A DNA stretch of 64,000 bases from Actinobacillus genomosp. 2 (GCF_029773605.1 NZ_CP103807.1:868001-932000), one strand, 5' to 3'; shown: positions 28,990-38,783, counted from the first letter of the stretch. A program made the numbers and translations. Notes: generated from the letters alone by a model not told the origin.

Positions 28990-31836
28990 TTAGAAAGTTA
29001 CCTCTGCACTTAACTTAAAGTTTCTTCCGGGAGAGGTAAAACGATTTAATCCTTTACCTGTTGCTTGATTAATCAAGTTACTCGTACCAAACGGACGAAT
29101 TGAACGAACAGATTCCCAAGTCAGATATTTGCGATTCTGTAAATTATAAACACCTGCTTGTAAGGTAACGTTTTTCCACGGCTTAACATAAGCAATCATA
29201 TCTAATAAGGTGTAAGCACCGCTACGCCATTTTAAGTAACTGTCTTTTGCCTTTTCTTCGCTATGATACATATTGTAAGTATCTTCCGCCTTCTTCGCAC
29301 TTACACGGGTAACATACATATCAACCCCGAATTTATCTTCCGGATGTACATAACCTAAACCAAACACAGAAGTTCTCGGTTGAATCGCATTTAGCGGTAA
29401 ATTACCTTCCATTTTTCCTTTTTGATAAGTGTATTTATAACTTGCGTTGAACCCATCTAAGACCTGCCATAGCTGACCGAGGTTCAATTTAGAATTAATT
29501 TCCAAACCATTCACCTTCGCATCTTGGCGATTTATATTTTGGTAAATCTGATAAGGCCTTGCCGTTGCACTACCACCAAAAGCATTTACTAAATTTTTAG
29601 GACCAAGATATTTCAAATCAATAAAATTATCATAATTTGTTTTAAAATAACTGGCTGTAATAAAACCTAAATCGTTATGAATAGTTAAAGCTACCTCTTT
29701 GGTTTTGGCACGCTCAGCTTTTAAATTTACATTCGGTAATACCGTAAAATCCGGATGCTTAAAGGTAAAATAAAGCTCATCGGAAGTTGGTGCTCTAAAT
29801 CCATTTGCATATTTTAGTTGCACACGAAAGAAACTAAATGGATCAGCCGTTGTTGCTAGTGAATAAGAATGTTTTTGATATTTCACATTACGTGATAAAT
29901 ATTTAATGTTTTCTTCCGCATTTTGGCGAATCTGCTCATTTGAGGGATTATTCGGTAACGGTATAAAAATACCTTGTAACATATCATTCGGAATCTTCGC
30001 CGTTTTACCGGCAATATATTGAGGCTTATATCGAATATGATCATAACGATACCCTAAATCAAAACTAAAATAGTCATTCACTTTTACATTATCCGCAAAA
30101 TATAACGAGCTATTTTTTGCTTCAACTGGAATTAAAAATGAAAAAGTATCTTGATTAGGACAAAGTAAACCGTTCCATTGATCACTTCCCGAAGCATTAC
30201 TACAAGTAATCGCTTCCTCTTCCCCATTCTTAAAGTAATTTGTTTTTACGCCTAAAAAACGTCTTGCCCACCATTGCGTATTTCCCGTAGCACTAAAGCC
30301 ACTGTGATTAACCATTTTCTTCTCTGTTTGATTATATCTACCGCCATATTCAAAAGAATGGTCTTGACCAAATAACAAGATATTTTTAGTTAAATCTAAA
30401 TTAATTTGCTTAGTTTCAGTATCTAAATCTCGTTCTGAATAAATATTCTCCGTATAACCTTTACTACTTGGAAGCAAAACACTATAAAAATCCTGTTTAC
30501 GAGTAAGCGTAGCAAACTTATGTCCCTTTTCGTTAGTATATATCTTATTAAGCTTTACCTCGCCAAAACGAATTGAGTTATCATAACTTTTTTTATAAGC
30601 GGTAATCGGTGAGTTACAATCGAAGGCATTACAATCAAACCAATAATCGTTCACTAACTCTAGACCCTCAGTATAAGTGCCTTTTGAGTCCGTGATCATT
30701 GTTAGTCCTGATGATGGTTCAACACTTAATTGTGGTGTCTTACCATCTCTATCGACGACTTTACCGTCTTTTAGCTGTAAATCAGCTAAATTTTCCGTTT
30801 CTTTGCAATGCTTTCCATCACAATAATCGTCTATTCTCGCTCTGTTCTTAATTTTCTGAGTAGAATAAGTCAGTTTTAGGCTATCCCATAATGGATTGAT
30901 GCTAAAGTTTTCATATACAAACGCATAATTTTGACGCTTGCTTTTATCATTCGTATGACGTAGTTCATATTCATCAGCATCGATATATGTAGTAGGTTTT
31001 AAAGTATAAGAAAAATCGTGACCTCGATTTTTCTTTTCATATAGATCCGCCACTACGCTAAAACGATGATTCTCTGACGGAGAATAACCGAATTTAACTA
31101 AGGTACTCTCTTTTTTAATGGCATAAGGATCGGTTTTTTCTCGTTCTTTCCCCTGTAAATTGCCGTTTGCTGTCTTATAATCATAATTCTCTAGTTCATG
31201 TCCGTCACGCCAAGTTTTTAGTGCTAGAATATCGAAATTTTTATAACGACCGGCAAACGTAAGTGAATTTGCTTTTTGGTTATCCGCACTTGAATAACCA
31301 GCTTTATAACCAAAGTGGTAATCTTTTTCCGTTAAAAAGTCACGAGCATCTTTGGTTTCAAACATTACCGCTCCGCCTAAAGCACCGCTACCGACACGTA
31401 CAGAATCTGCACCTTTGCGAATAGTCGCTTGTTTTAATGTTTCAATTTCTACTGAGTTACGCGTATTATTAAAGTTACCGTACCCTTCAAATAATTCTTT
31501 AAATCCTTGAGATGAAAGCGTTTCCGCTTGATGTAAGCCATCTACAGTAATGGCAACACGGTTCTCATCAACCCCTCGTACTGTATAACCGCTACTACCC
31601 ATACGTCCTGTTTCAACTACTGTCACACCGGTTTCATAACGTACTAGATCTCGAGAGTCTTGCACCTGTTGTTTAGCAAGTTGTTTTGCAGATTTTTTGA
31701 TTTCAGAAATTTTTTGTTGCTGAAGACCCTCTTTAACGATAATAGTATCTAACTGGATTTGTTCTTCTGCTAATGCAATGTTGTATTGTAAAACACACAA
31801 TGTTGCAACAGACAGATTAAAGCGAAAATTAATCAC
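28990..31836 (-). CDS. hgbA: TonB-dependent haemoglobin receptor HgbA
   Basis: A 948-residue outer-membrane receptor that binds haemoglobin and imports its haem. Signal peptide ends ALAEE. The TonB box is in LDTIIVKEG, then a plug (DLVRYETGVTVVETGRMGSSGYTVRGVDENRVAITVDGL) and a long barrel ending EVTF. SSGYTVRGVDENRV and the NPNVNLKAERAKTKE-like region are typical of the haemoglobin-receptor family. GTG at 31836 is preferred to ATG at 31842 because AAGGAG then lies seven bases upstream rather than one. hugZ upstream supports the haem role. Confidence 0.92.
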   Translation of the reverse strand: MINFRFNLSVATLCVLQYNIALAEEQIQLDTIIVKEGLQQQKISEIKKSAKQLAKQQVQDSRDLVRYETGVTVVETGRMGSSGYTVRGVDENRVAITVDGLHQAETLSSQGFKELFEGYGNFNNTRNSVEIETLKQATIRKGADSVRVGSGALGGAVMFETKDARDFLTEKDYHFGYKAGYSSADNQKANSLTFAGRYKNFDILALKTWRDGHELENYDYKTANGNLQGKEREKTDPYAIKKESTLVKFGYSPSENHRFSVVADLYEKKNRGHDFSYTLKPTTYIDADEYELRHTNDKSKRQNYAFVYENFSINPLWDSLKLTYSTQKIKNRARIDDYCDGKHCKETENLADLQLKDGKVVDRDGKTPQLSVEPSSGLTMITDSKGTYTEGLELVNDYWFDCNAFDCNSPITAYKKSYDNSIRFGEVKLNKIYTNEKGHKFATLTRKQDFYSVLLPSSKGYTENIYSERDLDTETKQINLDLTKNILLFGQDHSFEYGGRYNQTEKKMVNHSGFSATGNTQWWARRFLGVKTNYFKNGEEEAITCSNASGSDQWNGLLCPNQDTFSFLIPVEAKNSSLYFADNVKVNDYFSFDLGYRYDHIRYKPQYIAGKTAKIPNDMLQGIFIPLPNNPSNEQIRQNAEENIKYLSRNVKYQKHSYSLATTADPFSFFRVQLKYANGFRAPTSDELYFTFKHPDFTVLPNVNLKAERAKTKEVALTIHNDLGFITASYFKTNYDNFIDLKYLGPKNLVNAFGGSATARPYQIYQNINRQDAKVNGLEINSKLNLGQLWQVLDGFNASYKYTYQKGKMEGNLPLNAIQPRTSVFGLGYVHPEDKFGVDMYVTRVSAKKAEDTYNMYHSEEKAKDSYLKWRSGAYTLLDMIAYVKPWKNVTLQAGVYNLQNRKYLTWESVRSIRPFGTSNLINQATGKGLNRFTSPGRNFKLSAEVTF

Positions 31837-31859
31837 AATCATTCTCCTTTATGTGAGAT

Positions 31860-31890
31860 AAAAAACTGTGCTAATCAAACTAGCACAGTA
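31860..31890 (-). terminator. Intra-operon terminator between hugZ and hgbA
   Basis: On the minus strand ACTGTGCTA and TAGCACAGT (31865-31873/31881-31889) form a nine-pair stem directly followed by six T. It lies inside the expected hugZ-hgbA operon, so it may set the ratio of the two products. Confidence 0.65.
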
Positions 31891-31907
31891 AATATTTCGT
31901 CATATAT

Positions 31908-32426
31908 TTATTCTGTTTTATGCCCTTCATCTAAGTGAACAAAATTCACTAGATCATCGGCACTTACTTCAAATGCTTTGCCAAAACCTTTCACAAAAAG
32001 ACCTTGTATAGGTTTAAAGCTAAATAATTTAAAATCTTTCATTTTTGCAAGCTCATCAATTAAATCACCATGGCGAGCTTTTAGTGCTTTTAAACCACTT
32101 TCCCATTCTTCTCCCTCACGCTCAATTAAACGTGAACTCGCATCAAAAGTTAAACGGCGACGTGCAAAAATTTGGCGACTTTTAGCTTCATCATCAATCA
32201 ACATTAATGACACTTTCGGAACTTCCATTAAGTTACGAGCATGACGTGCAATCGTCGAAATAAGCACTTGATATTCACCATTATTAATGACAAAAGGTGC
32301 ATAACTCACATTCGGCTTACCAGCTTTATCTACCGTTGAAAGCACAATAGTCTGAATACTTTGTTTTAATTCTTGAATTTCAGGTCCTAAACGATTTTGT
32401 AGTACGTCTTGGCGATTTGTGGTCAT
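31908..32426 (-). CDS. hugZ: HugZ/HutZ-family haem utilisation protein
   Basis: A 172-residue cytoplasmic split-barrel protein of the pyridoxamine-oxidase-like fold. HutZ/HugZ proteins break down or store the haem that has been imported. VLSTVDKAGKPNVSYAPFV is the first barrel strand pair. IARHARNL, LMLIDDEAKSRQIFARRRLTF and the C-terminal LFVKGFGKAFEV are family hallmarks. The histidine near the C-terminus (VHLDEGHKTE) is in the haem-ligand region. It precedes hgbA by 71 bases, as in known Actinobacillus loci, and a Fur-like box lies upstream. Confidence 0.9.
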   Translation of the reverse strand: MTTNRQDVLQNRLGPEIQELKQSIQTIVLSTVDKAGKPNVSYAPFVINNGEYQVLISTIARHARNLMEVPKVSLMLIDDEAKSRQIFARRRLTFDASSRLIEREGEEWESGLKALKARHGDLIDELAKMKDFKLFSFKPIQGLFVKGFGKAFEVSADDLVNFVHLDEGHKTE

Positions 32427-32482
32427 AAGATCTCCTTTTAATTAAATTTATTAATATTTTATATTTATTACAAATAAAAACC

Positions 32483-32501
32483 ATTCTTAATTATATTTAT
32501 C
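32483..32501 (-). promoter_or_regulatory. Candidate Fur box before hugZ
   Basis: On the minus strand GATAAATATAATTAAGAAT matches the 19-base Fur consensus at 12 positions and lies about 57 bases before the hugZ start. Iron control of hugZ-hgbA is expected from the family; the site itself is only a moderate match in AT-rich DNA. Confidence 0.35.
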
Positions 32502-32651
32502 TTATTACGTTTAGCAACCCATAAAATTGTAAATTTTGACATTACACCAACAAAAAATAACATTATTGATTGCAAACAATATAAAACATTATAAATTATG
32601 CTATATTAAATCACATAAGACTGACTAAACTTACATTATTGGGGAGGAGAA

Positions 32652-33113
32652 ATGCAAAGACGTATCACTAATATTCTCCATAAGAAATATCTATGTACTA
32701 TCTCTGGCTGTGAAAATAATCAGCCTTGGTCATTTATTTGTTTTTATAAATTCGATCCGGAATATGATCGTCTGATATACCTCACATCTAATCAAACTAA
32801 GCACGCTCAAATCCTATATAAAAATCCTTGTATCTCTGGAACAATTTATACTCCGACACGTTTTCATTCCTTATTACAAGGCATTCAATTTTTAGGAAAA
32901 TCTTATTGTTTAGAGGGCGAATCCGCTCAAAATGCAAGGAGAATATATAACAATGCTTTTAAGCCCTATACAGATGACTCATTGGATATTTGGGAAATTC
33001 AATTAGAACAAATTAAACTAATCGATCATTCATTAGGAAGATACGGAAAGATGGAATGGAAAAAAGGAGATCCGGAAAACAGTGATGAGTACCAAATGAT
33101 TCAAAGTAGATAA
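32652..33113 (+). CDS. UPF0306 (YhbP-like) split-barrel protein
   Basis: A 153-residue protein with a flavin-binding split-barrel fold, close to E. coli YhbP in pattern: CFYKFDPEYDRLIYLTSNQTKHAQ, ISGTIY, LLQGIQFLGKSYCLEG and WEIQLEQIKLIDHSLGRYGKMEWKKG. The function of UPF0306 is not known. It is divergent from hugZ and shares its AT-rich upstream region, so the two could be co-regulated by iron. A GGGGAGG ribosome site precedes the ATG. HugZ has the same general fold, which makes the pairing notable. Confidence 0.75.
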   Translation: MQRRITNILHKKYLCTISGCENNQPWSFICFYKFDPEYDRLIYLTSNQTKHAQILYKNPCISGTIYTPTRFHSLLQGIQFLGKSYCLEGESAQNARRIYNNAFKPYTDDSLDIWEIQLEQIKLIDHSLGRYGKMEWKKGDPENSDEYQMIQSR

Positions 33114-33117
33114 AAAG

Positions 33118-33133
33118 GGGAGCAATTGCTCCC
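33118..33133. terminator. Bidirectional terminator, perfect 16-base palindrome
   Basis: GGGAGCAATTGCTCCC is fully self-complementary, flanked by an A run on the left, which becomes CCCCTTTTT on the minus strand. It ends the nrf maturation operon and the YhbP-like gene. Confidence 0.65.
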
Positions 33134-33138
33134 TTAAA

Positions 33139-33882
33139 CTAATTCAACATCTCTTTTGCAGTTTGAATACTATAAATAATCGCTTTACGATCAATAGCAT
33201 CATTATCACTATCTAACACTTTACGCCAGAAATCTATTGCTTGTTGGTAATTTTTCTTAGCATAGGCATCGGAAGCCAATAAAAGTAAACTTGAGCTTTC
33301 TTTAGCATCCACTTTCAAGGCTTTATCAATCCATTGTTGTGCTTTTTCCGATAAATTTTTATGGTTAGCATAATATTCGGCAGTAGCCATCGCACCAAGT
33401 ATTGATGCCTTTTCCCCTAATACTTTTTGAGCATTATCATAACAAACTAATGCAGAATCAAAATCATTATTCAGTGCATACGCTTGACCTAATTCATACC
33501 ATAAATCGCCATTATTCGGATTTTCTCGTAAACGATCCTGTAAATTAGTTATATAACGATAATTCTTCTGTTCTTTATCTTCCAATGCAGTTTGTACCTG
33601 AAATGCTTGGTGCATTTGTGTACCGGTTCGGACAATTTGATAACGATCTGTTTGCCAATAGATTAAAGTTGTAACTACACCCAATAATACCAACAATCCC
33701 AGTGTGGCAAGCGGTCGTTTTTGAGTGATATTTTCCAAACGATGACTCTTTTGCATTTGTTCAAATTGGTAACGATCTTGCGTTTCTGCTAAATATTCTT
33801 GCTTCAGATCCACTGAATAAGATTCCGCAAATTTAACCGCTTGCTGATAATTTTGTTGATTAAACTGATCTCTTGTTTTCAT
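33139..33882 (-). CDS. nrfG: NrfG, TPR subunit of the nitrite reductase haem lyase
   Basis: A 247-residue membrane-anchored protein. A hydrophobic segment at about 59-77 (LATLGLLVLLGVVTTLIYW) anchors a periplasmic domain with tetratricopeptide repeats (NNGDLWYELGQAYALNNDFDSALVCYDNAQKVLG, and LLASDAYAKKNYQQAIDFWRKVLDSD). It binds the C-terminus of apo-NrfA and presents it for haem attachment. The repeats match E. coli NrfG more closely than CcmI. It is the last gene of nrfEXFG, and it sits two bases after the nrfF stop. Confidence 0.85.
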   Translation of the reverse strand: MKTRDQFNQQNYQQAVKFAESYSVDLKQEYLAETQDRYQFEQMQKSHRLENITQKRPLATLGLLVLLGVVTTLIYWQTDRYQIVRTGTQMHQAFQVQTALEDKEQKNYRYITNLQDRLRENPNNGDLWYELGQAYALNNDFDSALVCYDNAQKVLGEKASILGAMATAEYYANHKNLSEKAQQWIDKALKVDAKESSSLLLLASDAYAKKNYQQAIDFWRKVLDSDNDAIDRKAIIYSIQTAKEMLN

Positions 33883-33884
33883 TT

Positions 33885-34283
33885 TTATTTACGTTTTTTA
33901 GTTCGCCACACTATCGCACTCAGTAAAATTAAACATAAACCGAGCGGGATACCCCATAACGCCCAAGTTTGCGAATTAAACGGCGGTTTATAATTTACAA
34001 AATGTCCAAAACGCTGTGTCATAATTTGAATAATTTCATCATCGCTTTTACCTTGATTGACCATCTCATAGACTTCAAGCCGTAATTTATATGCTGTTGT
34101 TGCATTAGATTCGACTAAATTCTGATTCTGGCACTGAGGACAACGTAAGGATTTTGCTAAAGCAACGGCTCGTACTCGGTCAGCTTCATTGTGGAATTGA
34201 AATGTATCCACCATTTCTGCTTTAAGAGGCATACTGAATATAAGCGGTAAAATTAACGTCATTTTTTGCAAAAACTTAATCAT
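33885..34283 (-). CDS. nrfF: NrfF, thiol-reducing haem lyase subunit
   Basis: A 132-residue periplasmic protein anchored by a C-terminal membrane segment (WALWGIPLGLCLILLSAIVW). The redox cysteines C48 and C51 lie in LRCPQCQNQNLVESNA, which is NrfF-like rather than the CcmH form. VDTFQFHNEADRVRA near the N-terminus is also NrfF-like. It reduces the haem-binding cysteines of NrfA. A signal peptide ends near MPLKA. It overlaps the stop of the preceding gene by one base. Confidence 0.88.
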   Translation of the reverse strand: MIKFLQKMTLILPLIFSMPLKAEMVDTFQFHNEADRVRAVALAKSLRCPQCQNQNLVESNATTAYKLRLEVYEMVNQGKSDDEIIQIMTQRFGHFVNYKPPFNSQTWALWGIPLGLCLILLSAIVWRTKKRK

Positions 34284-34822
34284 TATTTTTCCTCTCGCAA
34301 CGCGTTCAAACGAGGTAAAAAGTCTTTTTCAAAATCAGGGTTATAGCCTTTTTGCTGATAACGGACAATGCCGTGTTTATCAATTAAATAACTGGAAGGT
34401 GCTGAAGATACTTTTAAAGTTTGAATCAAAAAACCTTTTTCGTAATCATCAATAATCAATGTAAACGGATTTCCCCATCGCCCTAGTGCCTCTCTCGCAT
34501 CATTCGGTTGATCCGAATAGGTTAATCCGACAATAGGTACACCTTGCTCTTTTAGTTTTAATAAAATCGGAAATTCTTTGATACACCAAGTACACCAGCT
34601 TGCCCAAACATTCAAAATATAAGGCTCTTTCGGCAAACTGTTATTATTAATATGTGCATTATGATCCAACAGACTTTTTCCGACAAATTCCGGGAATGGC
34701 TTATCTCGCCAATCTTCGGTAGGTGATAAAGCATCTTTATTCATTAAAGGCACAGTCAAAAAACCGACTAATGCAACCAGTAATAACAAAGGTAAAAACA
34801 AAAAAACTTTTTTCATATTCAT
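34283..34822 (-). CDS. nrfX: DsbE/CcmG-type thiol-disulfide reductase (NrfX)
   Basis: A 179-residue membrane-tethered thioredoxin-fold protein. Residues 4-27 form the anchor; the active-site cysteines C77 and C80 are in VWASWCTWCIKEFP; the cis-proline loop is in VSSAPSSYLIDKHG. It passes electrons to NrfF or CcmH to keep apocytochrome thiols reduced. Its place between the nrfE and nrfF homologues makes it the nrf-dedicated copy. CcmG of the main cytochrome-c system is the alternative, but no other ccm gene is near. Confidence 0.82.
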   Translation of the reverse strand: MNMKKVFLFLPLLLLVALVGFLTVPLMNKDALSPTEDWRDKPFPEFVGKSLLDHNAHINNNSLPKEPYILNVWASWCTWCIKEFPILLKLKEQGVPIVGLTYSDQPNDAREALGRWGNPFTLIIDDYEKGFLIQTLKVSSAPSSYLIDKHGIVRYQQKGYNPDFEKDFLPRLNALREEK

Positions 34823-34835
34823 TCCACCATCTCTT

Positions 34836-36730
34836 TTATCTACGACGATAACCGAATAAAGCTAAAATAGAGGCTAAAACCATTATGATTCCGCCTAGCC
34901 ATAACGCTCTCACATAAGGTTTATAATGTAAGCGGAACGCATATTCAAGATTGCCGAATTTATCGCCCATCACAATATAAATATCATCTAAACCGTGGTG
35001 ATATAAGCCTACTTCCGCCATCGTCATGGTTCGAATATCGTAATAACGACGCTCTGCGACTACTGTCGACAATAACTTATCCGATTTACTGATCGAGAAA
35101 ATCGCATTTTCAGACGTATAGTTGGCACCGATCCCATCTTGATAATCTTCATATTTGAAAGTAAAACCAGCTAATTCTGCTTGTTGTTGCGGTTTTAAAC
35201 GTACGCCAATTTCATCGCCATAATAACTATTCATCATGGCACCGATGACACAAATGGCAAAACCGATATGAGCCAAACGCATTGCAAGCGGTCTAATTTG
35301 TAATAATTTTGCCGAATATGGAATGTGAGTCACAATAATCCAAACTGCAAGGCTCATAAAAATGGTTGGTAATACTTCTATCTGATGTAATTTTGTTTGA
35401 GAAATCGTATGCTGAACCAGTAACAAGGAAACGCCAATCGCAACAGGTATTAACCACAATCTCAACATAATCTGTTTCAGCGGAACTTGTTTCCAACGTA
35501 ATACCACCGCCAATCCCATTGCGATCATCAATAACAATGCCAATGGTGCAAACACATTATTGAAATAAGGTGCACCGACTGAAATTGATCCCCAATCCAT
35601 GGCAGTAAAAATCATCGGGTAAAATGTACCAAGTAATACAGCGCAAGCTGCCACACTCAATAAGCCATTTAAGAGTAAAAAAGCAGTTTCTTTTGAAAAG
35701 AATTGAAATTTTACTTCGCCTTGCCATAGGTTTACACGGAAAGCAAATAAGGCTAGAGCAATAAAACTGAGGCTGAAAAAAGAATCAGTAATGCCATTCC
35801 TCTGTCCGGATCAACCGCAAAAGCGTGAACTGAAGTTAATACGCCGGAACGAACAATAAATGTGCCTAATAAACTTAACGCAAAGGCAAAAATCGCCAGT
35901 AAAATTGTCCAATAACTAAAAATACCGCGTTGCTCACTCACTATCAGGCTATGCACTAAAGCCGTGCCTAATAACCAAGGCATTAATGAAGCATTTTCTA
36001 CCGGGTCCCAGAACCACCAGCCCCCCCAGCCAAGTTCATAATATGCCCACCACGCACCGAGTATAATGCCAGCGGTTAAAAATCCCCAAGAAATCATTGT
36101 CCAAGGACGAATCCAACGAGTTATTGCCGCATCTAACACCCCATCCATTAAGGCCGCAACAATCATCGCAAAACTTATCGCAAAACCAACATAGCCTAAA
36201 TAAAGTAACGGAGGATGAAAGATCAACCCGACATCTTGTAGCATTGGATTCAGATCACGACCTTCCGGCGGTGGTGGGAAGCTACGCTCAAATGGATTCG
36301 ATACCAGTAGAATAAACAGCATAAAGCCAAGGCTGATTAGCCCTAGCATTGCTAACGTTCTATTAATAAATAAGCGGTCTGATTTATCGGAAAATAAGCA
36401 AAATACGCCAGTCCAAAGTGTCAATGCCGCCAACCAAAACAGCATCGATCCTTCATGTCCGCCCCAAGTCGCTGCGAATTTAAAAAAATCAGGTAGCTGA
36501 CTATTAGAGTGTTGTGCAACATAAATAACCGAAAAATCATCGCTTAAAAAAGCGTAAGCAAGTATGCCGAAAGAGAGTACACAACTAAAAGTCTGAACAT
36601 AGCTTAGCAACATATTATATTGAAGTAAGGTAGCCTTTTTTGTAACCTCACCCAACAATGATAATCCCACTTGGCTAACAGCTGCCGCTGCCGCTAAAAT
36701 TAATGCAAAATAACCCAACTCCGGGAGCAT
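34836..36730 (-). pseudogene. nrfE: nrfE (CcmF family haem lyase), frameshifted
   Basis: The polytopic membrane subunit that joins haem to apocytochrome. The WWD haem-handling domain is intact ([31 protein letters not shown], about 235-266), as is the N-terminal half. The frame changes near 35776-35781, a run of six A on the + strand; a seventh would give [20 protein letters not shown] and a protein of about 631 residues ending with the later helices and LFGYRRR. As read, the first part stops at 35753 and the second resumes downstream. Neighbours match NrfF and NrfG, so NrfE is preferred over CcmF. Sequence error is possible. Confidence 0.85.
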
Positions 36731-36839
36731 AAAAACCTACTACAATAAATAAAATAACCTTGCAAAAATATTTGCAAAAATCACCGCTTAAGATCACAGA
36801 AGATTAATCATAAAGATTTGTTACGGCTATGTAAACGAA

Positions 36840-36860
36840 AAGGGCGACCAACTCGCCCTT
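36840..36860 (-). terminator. Terminator between kefC and nrfE
   Basis: AAGGGCGA (36840-36847) and TCGCCCTT (36853-36860) form an eight-pair stem with a five-base loop, followed on the minus strand by TTCG and then an AT-rich region. It should end the kefC transcript before nrfE. Confidence 0.6.
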
Positions 36861-36890
36861 GTAACAAAAAGTTTTGATCAAACACGACTT

Positions 36891-38783
36891 TTAATCGATA
36901 GGATTTACAGTGACATCCTTTGATTGGTTTTCAACCGGTTTATCGTTTTGTTCGCCATCCGCTAAGATTTCTGCAGCGTGTTCATTTAACGCTTCAGCTT
37001 CCTGCTGTGGCTGAACAAACGGTTTTGGTGTGAAATATTTGCGAATCAACTCAGCTGAAGTGCCATAAATCAATTCTTCTTTAAAACGGGCTTTATCTAG
37101 TGAACGAACACTTTCAATCACTTCGTTTGCCTCTATTTCATCAATCCCCAGTTTGACCATTGCCGCTTTACTCAATAACAATGCTGATTCAAAAGTTTCT
37201 CTAATTTGAAAATCCACGTGCAACTTGGTCAGCTCAATGGCACTATGACGGTCATAAGTACGGGCGAAAATTGGTGTTAATGGAAATTCTTGTTTAATTT
37301 GTTCAACAATCAAGGCACTTCTTGCTGGATTGTTAATTCCTAACACGACACAATCTACTTTGGCTAAACCACTTGCTCTTAATACATCTAAACGCGTACC
37401 ATCACCATAGTAAACCTTAAAACCGAAACTGGCTGCCGCTCGAATACGGTCAGTATTAGAATCGATCACGGTGACGGTAATACCCCTTGCTAACAACGTT
37501 TGACACACAATTTGGCTAAAACGCCCAAATCCGATCACTAATACGTTATTTTCTAAATCTTCCGCAATTTCGATGCCGGTCATATTCAGGGTTTCTTGGC
37601 TTGCTTTACGAGTCATCAAACGTTGCACCAACAATACCACTAAAGGCGAAATCAGCATCGATACAATGACCGCAGCAGTAAAGGTCGCTTGCTGATCTTC
37701 ATCTAATAGCCCAGCCGTAGCTGCTGCGGCAAATAGCACGAATGCAAACTCACCGCCATGTGCCATAATTGACATTCTCATCATTGCTTCCTGATGAGTT
37801 AAACGAGTTAATCTCGCCACTAAATACACAACCAATGCCTTACCGCAAACGCATAGAGCCACAATACTTAACAACCAAACTAAATCATTGAAAACAAAAT
37901 TCAGATCGAGCGACATACCGACACCCATAAAGAATAAGCCGAGTAATAAGCCACGGAACGGTTCAATATCCGCTTCTAATTGATGACGGAAAGATGATTC
38001 AGATAAAATAACGCCTGCAACAAAAGCCCCCATCGCCATAGAAAGTCCGCTCATTTCCATTAATAATGCCGCACCTAATACCACTAATAATGCGGCGGCA
38101 GTCATCATTTCACGCACTTTTGCTTTTGAAATCATTCGGAATAATGGATTCATAACCCATTTACTACCGACAATCAGAATAATAACGCCGATTACAGCAA
38201 TCCCGATCGAGGTCAGACTGGAAGTTTGTTCTTGACTTGCCTGTTCCGGTGCTAAAAATGCAATAGATGCCAATAACGGTACAATCGCTAAATCTTCAAA
38301 TAATAATGTCGAAACAATCCTTTGCCCTTTTAAGGTACTAGCAATCCCTTTATCTTCTAACATTTGCATCACAATTGCGGTAGAAGATAATGCAAAACCT
38401 GCCCCTGCTATAAAAGCAACCTCTGGCGATAGTTTCAAAATATAAATACCAGCAAACGTCAGTAACGTACCGCAACTGGCAACTTGTAAGAATCCTCGTC
38501 CAAAAATCGCTTTACGCATACTCCACAATAATTCAGGGTGCATTTCCAAACCGATAATAAAGAGGAACATGACCACCCCTAATTCGGCTAAATGGACAAT
38601 AGCTTGTGGATCTTGAAATAAGCCTAATACGGAAGGGCCGATCAAACAACCAGCGACTAAATAACCGAGTACGCTGCCCAAACCAATTCGTTTAAAAAGC
38701 GGAACAATCGTTATACTGGTTGCGAGGAGTGCAACTATTTTTCCTAACTCTGAATTTGCTAAATGTGCAATATCTATCGACAT
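36891..38783 (-). CDS. kefC: Glutathione-gated potassium efflux protein (KefB/KefC family)
   Basis: A 630-residue CPA2 cation:proton antiporter. Twelve or so hydrophobic segments span about 10-390, including GLEMHPELLW and the HQLEADIEPFRGLLLGLFFMGVGM regulatory stretch. A Rossmann RCK domain begins with VLVIGFGRFSQ near 410 and binds glutathione or NAD. Opening by glutathione adducts protects cells from electrophiles such as methylglyoxal; gloA in the same window handles that compound. KefB and KefC are hard to separate by eye. No KefF/KefG ancillary gene lies beside it. Confidence 0.85.
   Translation of the reverse strand: MSIDIAHLANSELGKIVALLATSITIVPLFKRIGLGSVLGYLVAGCLIGPSVLGLFQDPQAIVHLAELGVVMFLFIIGLEMHPELLWSMRKAIFGRGFLQVASCGTLLTFAGIYILKLSPEVAFIAGAGFALSSTAIVMQMLEDKGIASTLKGQRIVSTLLFEDLAIVPLLASIAFLAPEQASQEQTSSLTSIGIAVIGVIILIVGSKWVMNPLFRMISKAKVREMMTAAALLVVLGAALLMEMSGLSMAMGAFVAGVILSESSFRHQLEADIEPFRGLLLGLFFMGVGMSLDLNFVFNDLVWLLSIVALCVCGKALVVYLVARLTRLTHQEAMMRMSIMAHGGEFAFVLFAAAATAGLLDEDQQATFTAAVIVSMLISPLVVLLVQRLMTRKASQETLNMTGIEIAEDLENNVLVIGFGRFSQIVCQTLLARGITVTVIDSNTDRIRAAASFGFKVYYGDGTRLDVLRASGLAKVDCVVLGINNPARSALIVEQIKQEFPLTPIFARTYDRHSAIELTKLHVDFQIRETFESALLLSKAAMVKLGIDEIEANEVIESVRSLDKARFKEELIYGTSAELIRKYFTPKPFVQPQQEAEALNEHAAEILADGEQNDKPVENQSKDVTVNPID

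Noticed and set aside
34836-36730. Annotation of the haem lyase as ccmF
   Set aside because: The linked NrfF-type and NrfG-type sequences and the lack of ccmABCDE favour nrfE. CcmF is a weaker alternative.
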